A DNA stretch of 64,000 nt from Bog-950 sp964615305 (GTDB lineage Bacteria > Bacteroidota > Bacteroidia > Chitinophagales > LD1). Shown in pieces: positions 62,203-64,000 of this stretch. The notes beneath the pieces were generated by a model. It worked only from the letters and a program-made list of their open reading frames with translations. It did not search any database and had not been told where the DNA came from. How positions within the stretch are numbered: position 1 is the stretch's first letter; every line of letters starts with the position of its first letter. The position numbers and the translations under genes are program-made. Location of the stretch: NCBI GenBank assembly GCA_964615305.1, contig CAZTNA010000001.1, positions 186,001-250,000 of the forward strand, read 5' to 3'.

Positions 62203-63459
62203 ATGGAAAAGGTACAAATATTGGCACCGGCAGGGTCGTATGAATCGCTGAGGGCTGCGCTGAAAGCAAAAGCCGATGCGGTATATTTTGGTATTGAGCA
62301 GTTGAACATGCGGGCACGTTCAACCAACAATTTTACCATAGATGACCTGGGCAAAATTAAAGAGATATGCGCAGCCGAAAACGTAAAAACCTACCTTACG
62401 CTCAACACCGTTATTTACGACCATGATGTAACGCTGATGAAGCGCATTATACGGGCAGCAAAAGAAAACAACATAGATGCCATTATTGCTTCAGACCATG
62501 CCGTGCTGGCTTATGCTCAGCAGGTGGGCATGCCGGTGCACATTTCAACACAAGCTAATGTAAGTAATGTAGAAACCGTGCGGTTTTACTCTGCCTATGC
62601 CGATACCGTGGTGCTGGCCCGTGAACTTACCCTGCGGCAGGTAGCCGATATAGTAAAACAGATTAAGCGGCAGCAAATAAAAGGTCCATCGGGCCGGTTA
62701 GTAAAAATTGAAGTATTTGCTCATGGGGCGCTGTGCATGGCGGTGTCGGGCAAGTGCTATTTGAGTTTACACTCGCACAATGCTTCGGCCAATCGCGGGG
62801 CCTGTATTCAAAACTGCCGAAGAGAATACCTGGTAAAAGACAAAGAAGGCGAGGTGGAACTGGAAATAGACAACGAATACATTATGTCGTCAAAAGACTT
62901 GTGCACCATTGATTTTATAGATAAGCTGATAGAAGCCGGTGTAAGCATTTTGAAAATAGAAGGCCGAGGCCGCCCGGCTGACTATGTGTTTACCACCACC
63001 CAATGCTATAAAGAAGCTGTTGCCGGTTATTACAACGGCACCTTTGGAAACAAACAGCAGATAGAGGCTTGGAAAAATGAGCTGGCTACGGTATTTAACC
63101 GAGGCTTCTGGGGCGGTTATTTTTTGGGTAAAACTATGGGCGAGTGGACCGATGAAGCCGGCTCAAAAGCCACCAAAAAGAAAATTTACATTGGCAAAGG
63201 AGTAAAGTATTACAGCCGGCAGAAAGCCGGTGAGTTTGTGGTAGAAACCAATCAACTGCTGGTGGGCAACCAGATACTAATCACCGGCCCCACCACCGGC
63301 ATTATACAAACCACGGTAACCGAACTGCGGCTGCCACACGGGGCCGTGCATTCAGTGAGCAAAGGCGATGTTTTCTCTATGCCGCTCACCGAAAAAATTC
63401 GCCCGTCTGACAAGCTATACAAAGTAATAGATGATAGAAATAACCCAACAGCGGAATAA
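62203..63459 (+). CDS. U32 family peptidase (TrhP/YegQ-like)
   Basis: A 418-residue protein with the opening VQILAPAGSYESLRAALKAKADAVYFG and the U32 signature region EVFAHGALCMAVSGKCYLS, then NRGACIQNCRREY. The conserved cysteines there could bind an iron-sulfur cluster. Members such as TrhP take part in prephenate-dependent 5-hydroxyuridine formation in tRNA, while others were described as collagenase-like. Which applies here is not clear. It overlaps the ferredoxin gene by 29 bases, so the two are translated together and the ferredoxin may serve it. Confidence 0.92.
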   Translation: MEKVQILAPAGSYESLRAALKAKADAVYFGIEQLNMRARSTNNFTIDDLGKIKEICAAENVKTYLTLNTVIYDHDVTLMKRIIRAAKENNIDAIIASDHAVLAYAQQVGMPVHISTQANVSNVETVRFYSAYADTVVLARELTLRQVADIVKQIKRQQIKGPSGRLVKIEVFAHGALCMAVSGKCYLSLHSHNASANRGACIQNCRREYLVKDKEGEVELEIDNEYIMSSKDLCTIDFIDKLIEAGVSILKIEGRGRPADYVFTTTQCYKEAVAGYYNGTFGNKQQIEAWKNELATVFNRGFWGGYFLGKTMGEWTDEAGSKATKKKIYIGKGVKYYSRQKAGEFVVETNQLLVGNQILITGPTTGIIQTTVTELRLPHGAVHSVSKGDVFSMPLTEKIRPSDKLYKVIDDRNNPTAE

Positions 63460-63658
63460 ATGTATTGGCTGCAATGCTTGTGTAGAAGCCGCCCCGGTGC
63501 GCTGGCAAATGTCGAGACGCGATGGCAAAAGCGTTTTGCTTACAGGCAAACTGAAACGAAATATTTATACAGCAGTGGTAAGCAACGATGAATACGAAGC
63601 AAACCTGAAAGCCGCTGCCAACTGCCCGGTGAAAATAATACACGTAAAGCGGCTGTAA
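63431..63658 (+). CDS. Small [4Fe-4S]-type ferredoxin
   Basis: A 75-residue cytoplasmic electron carrier. The cluster motif CIGCNAC (about 11-17) and a distant cysteine in ANCPVKII (about 65) supply four ligands for one cluster; the usual second cluster is missing. It begins at ATG 63431 inside the U32 peptidase gene, in another frame. The overlap and the iron-sulfur character of U32/TrhP proteins suggest a functional pair, an inference only. Confidence 0.87.
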   Translation: MIEITQQRNKCIGCNACVEAAPVRWQMSRRDGKSVLLTGKLKRNIYTAVVSNDEYEANLKAAANCPVKIIHVKRL

Positions 63659-63823
63659 ACGCACCAGCGGCTGAGTAAAAACAACCCGCCCATAACCTGT
63701 TCGGCAGTTCGCTGAACGTTGCCTGAGTTCCACCCATAGAAAGTTTGTCCAATATTGGGTAGGCCGTCAATTCGTTTTTTATGTTCTATAACTTATCTTA
63801 CAGCCCCCTTTGCCCAGTGTGCC

Positions 63824-64000
63824 ATGCGCCAATGTAACATACCTGTAAACGGCAGTAAGCTTTGTATCGAAGAAGTGCAGATAGCATCGCTTACCATTAT
63901 GGGCCTGTGCGAAAAAAAAATAGTAACCATTACCGGCTTTCAGCTTTGGGAAGTAAAACACCTGCGCTGCTCCGTATATGCCAAACTGGGTGTTACCAAT
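63824..64000 (+). other. Doubtful open frame running off the right edge
   Basis: After the ferredoxin stop (63658) I see no clear gene. From ATG 63824 one plus-strand frame stays open for 59 codons to the window end, and it is open for at least 23 codons before that ATG. The predicted start MRQCNIPVNGSKLCIEEVQI has several cysteines but matches nothing I know. The stretch 63659-63823 has only a weak hairpin at about 63702-63724 (GGCAGTTC with GAACGTTGCC) without a T-tract. Confidence 0.25.

Noticed and set aside
63779..63961. Minus-strand frame of 60 codons at the right end
   Set aside because: Low-complexity aromatic composition, and it is antisense to the frame open to the edge; no signal or family.

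Overview
The window comes from a member of the phylum Bacteroidota. Evidence for this: secreted proteins ending in type IX secretion (T9SS) type A or type B sorting domains, a SusC-like TonB-dependent receptor with a carboxypeptidase-regulatory N-domain, families that are largely Bacteroidota-specific (DUF4270, DUF6427, DUF1800/DUF1501 pairs, CtlX), a TTTG / TAnnTTTG promoter, and no clear Shine-Dalgarno sequences before most starts. The DNA is AT-rich, becoming visibly more GC-rich after about 58.6 kb. I see no rRNA, tRNA, CRISPR array, phage or IS transposase. I cannot name a genus.

Layout. 1-8.5 kb: a TonB-dependent receptor cut by the left edge, an EGF-like lipoprotein, an RluA pseudouridine synthase, a thioesterase, pyrE, a NUDIX hydrolase, DUF4270, a short glycogen-synthase-like protein and panC. 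8.5-21.7 kb: a large SprB-repeat/T9SS type B protein, pgk, a UbiB/AarF kinase, DUF4349, queA, two membrane glycosyltransferases and CtlX. 21.8-32.3 kb: T9SS cargo, an outer-membrane barrel protein, DUF6427, purQ, recR and a two-part glycosyltransferase.

32.4-40.55 kb: a minus-strand heavy-metal efflux operon (His-rich protein, CusC-like, CusB-like, metal-binding lipoprotein, an inserted S23 four-helix-bundle gene, CusA-like). It is peppered with period-7 repeat arrays. In three places a CAATNNG-type array on the left faces its reverse complement on the right. One pair encloses the S23 gene, one encloses a transmembrane segment inside cusB, and one forms a compact hairpin translated in frame inside cusA. 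I found these arrays nowhere else in the window. They are my best candidate for an undescribed element family.

40.6-46.3 kb: housekeeping genes (EamA, YicC, gmk, apaG, pdxH) and a T9SS protein. 46.4-56.6 kb: two tandem giant T9SS paralogues that differ by two repeat modules, behind a perfect 20-bp tandem repeat, then a DUF1501/DUF1800 pair. 56.8-63.7 kb: a secreted GH13 glucosidase, a three-gene cytochrome operon including a beta-helix/cytochrome c fusion, and a U32 peptidase overlapping a ferredoxin. The last 340 bases hold only a doubtful open frame that runs off the right edge.

Several starts appear to be TTG or GTG. Five hairpin terminators sit at gene ends, three of them between convergent genes.
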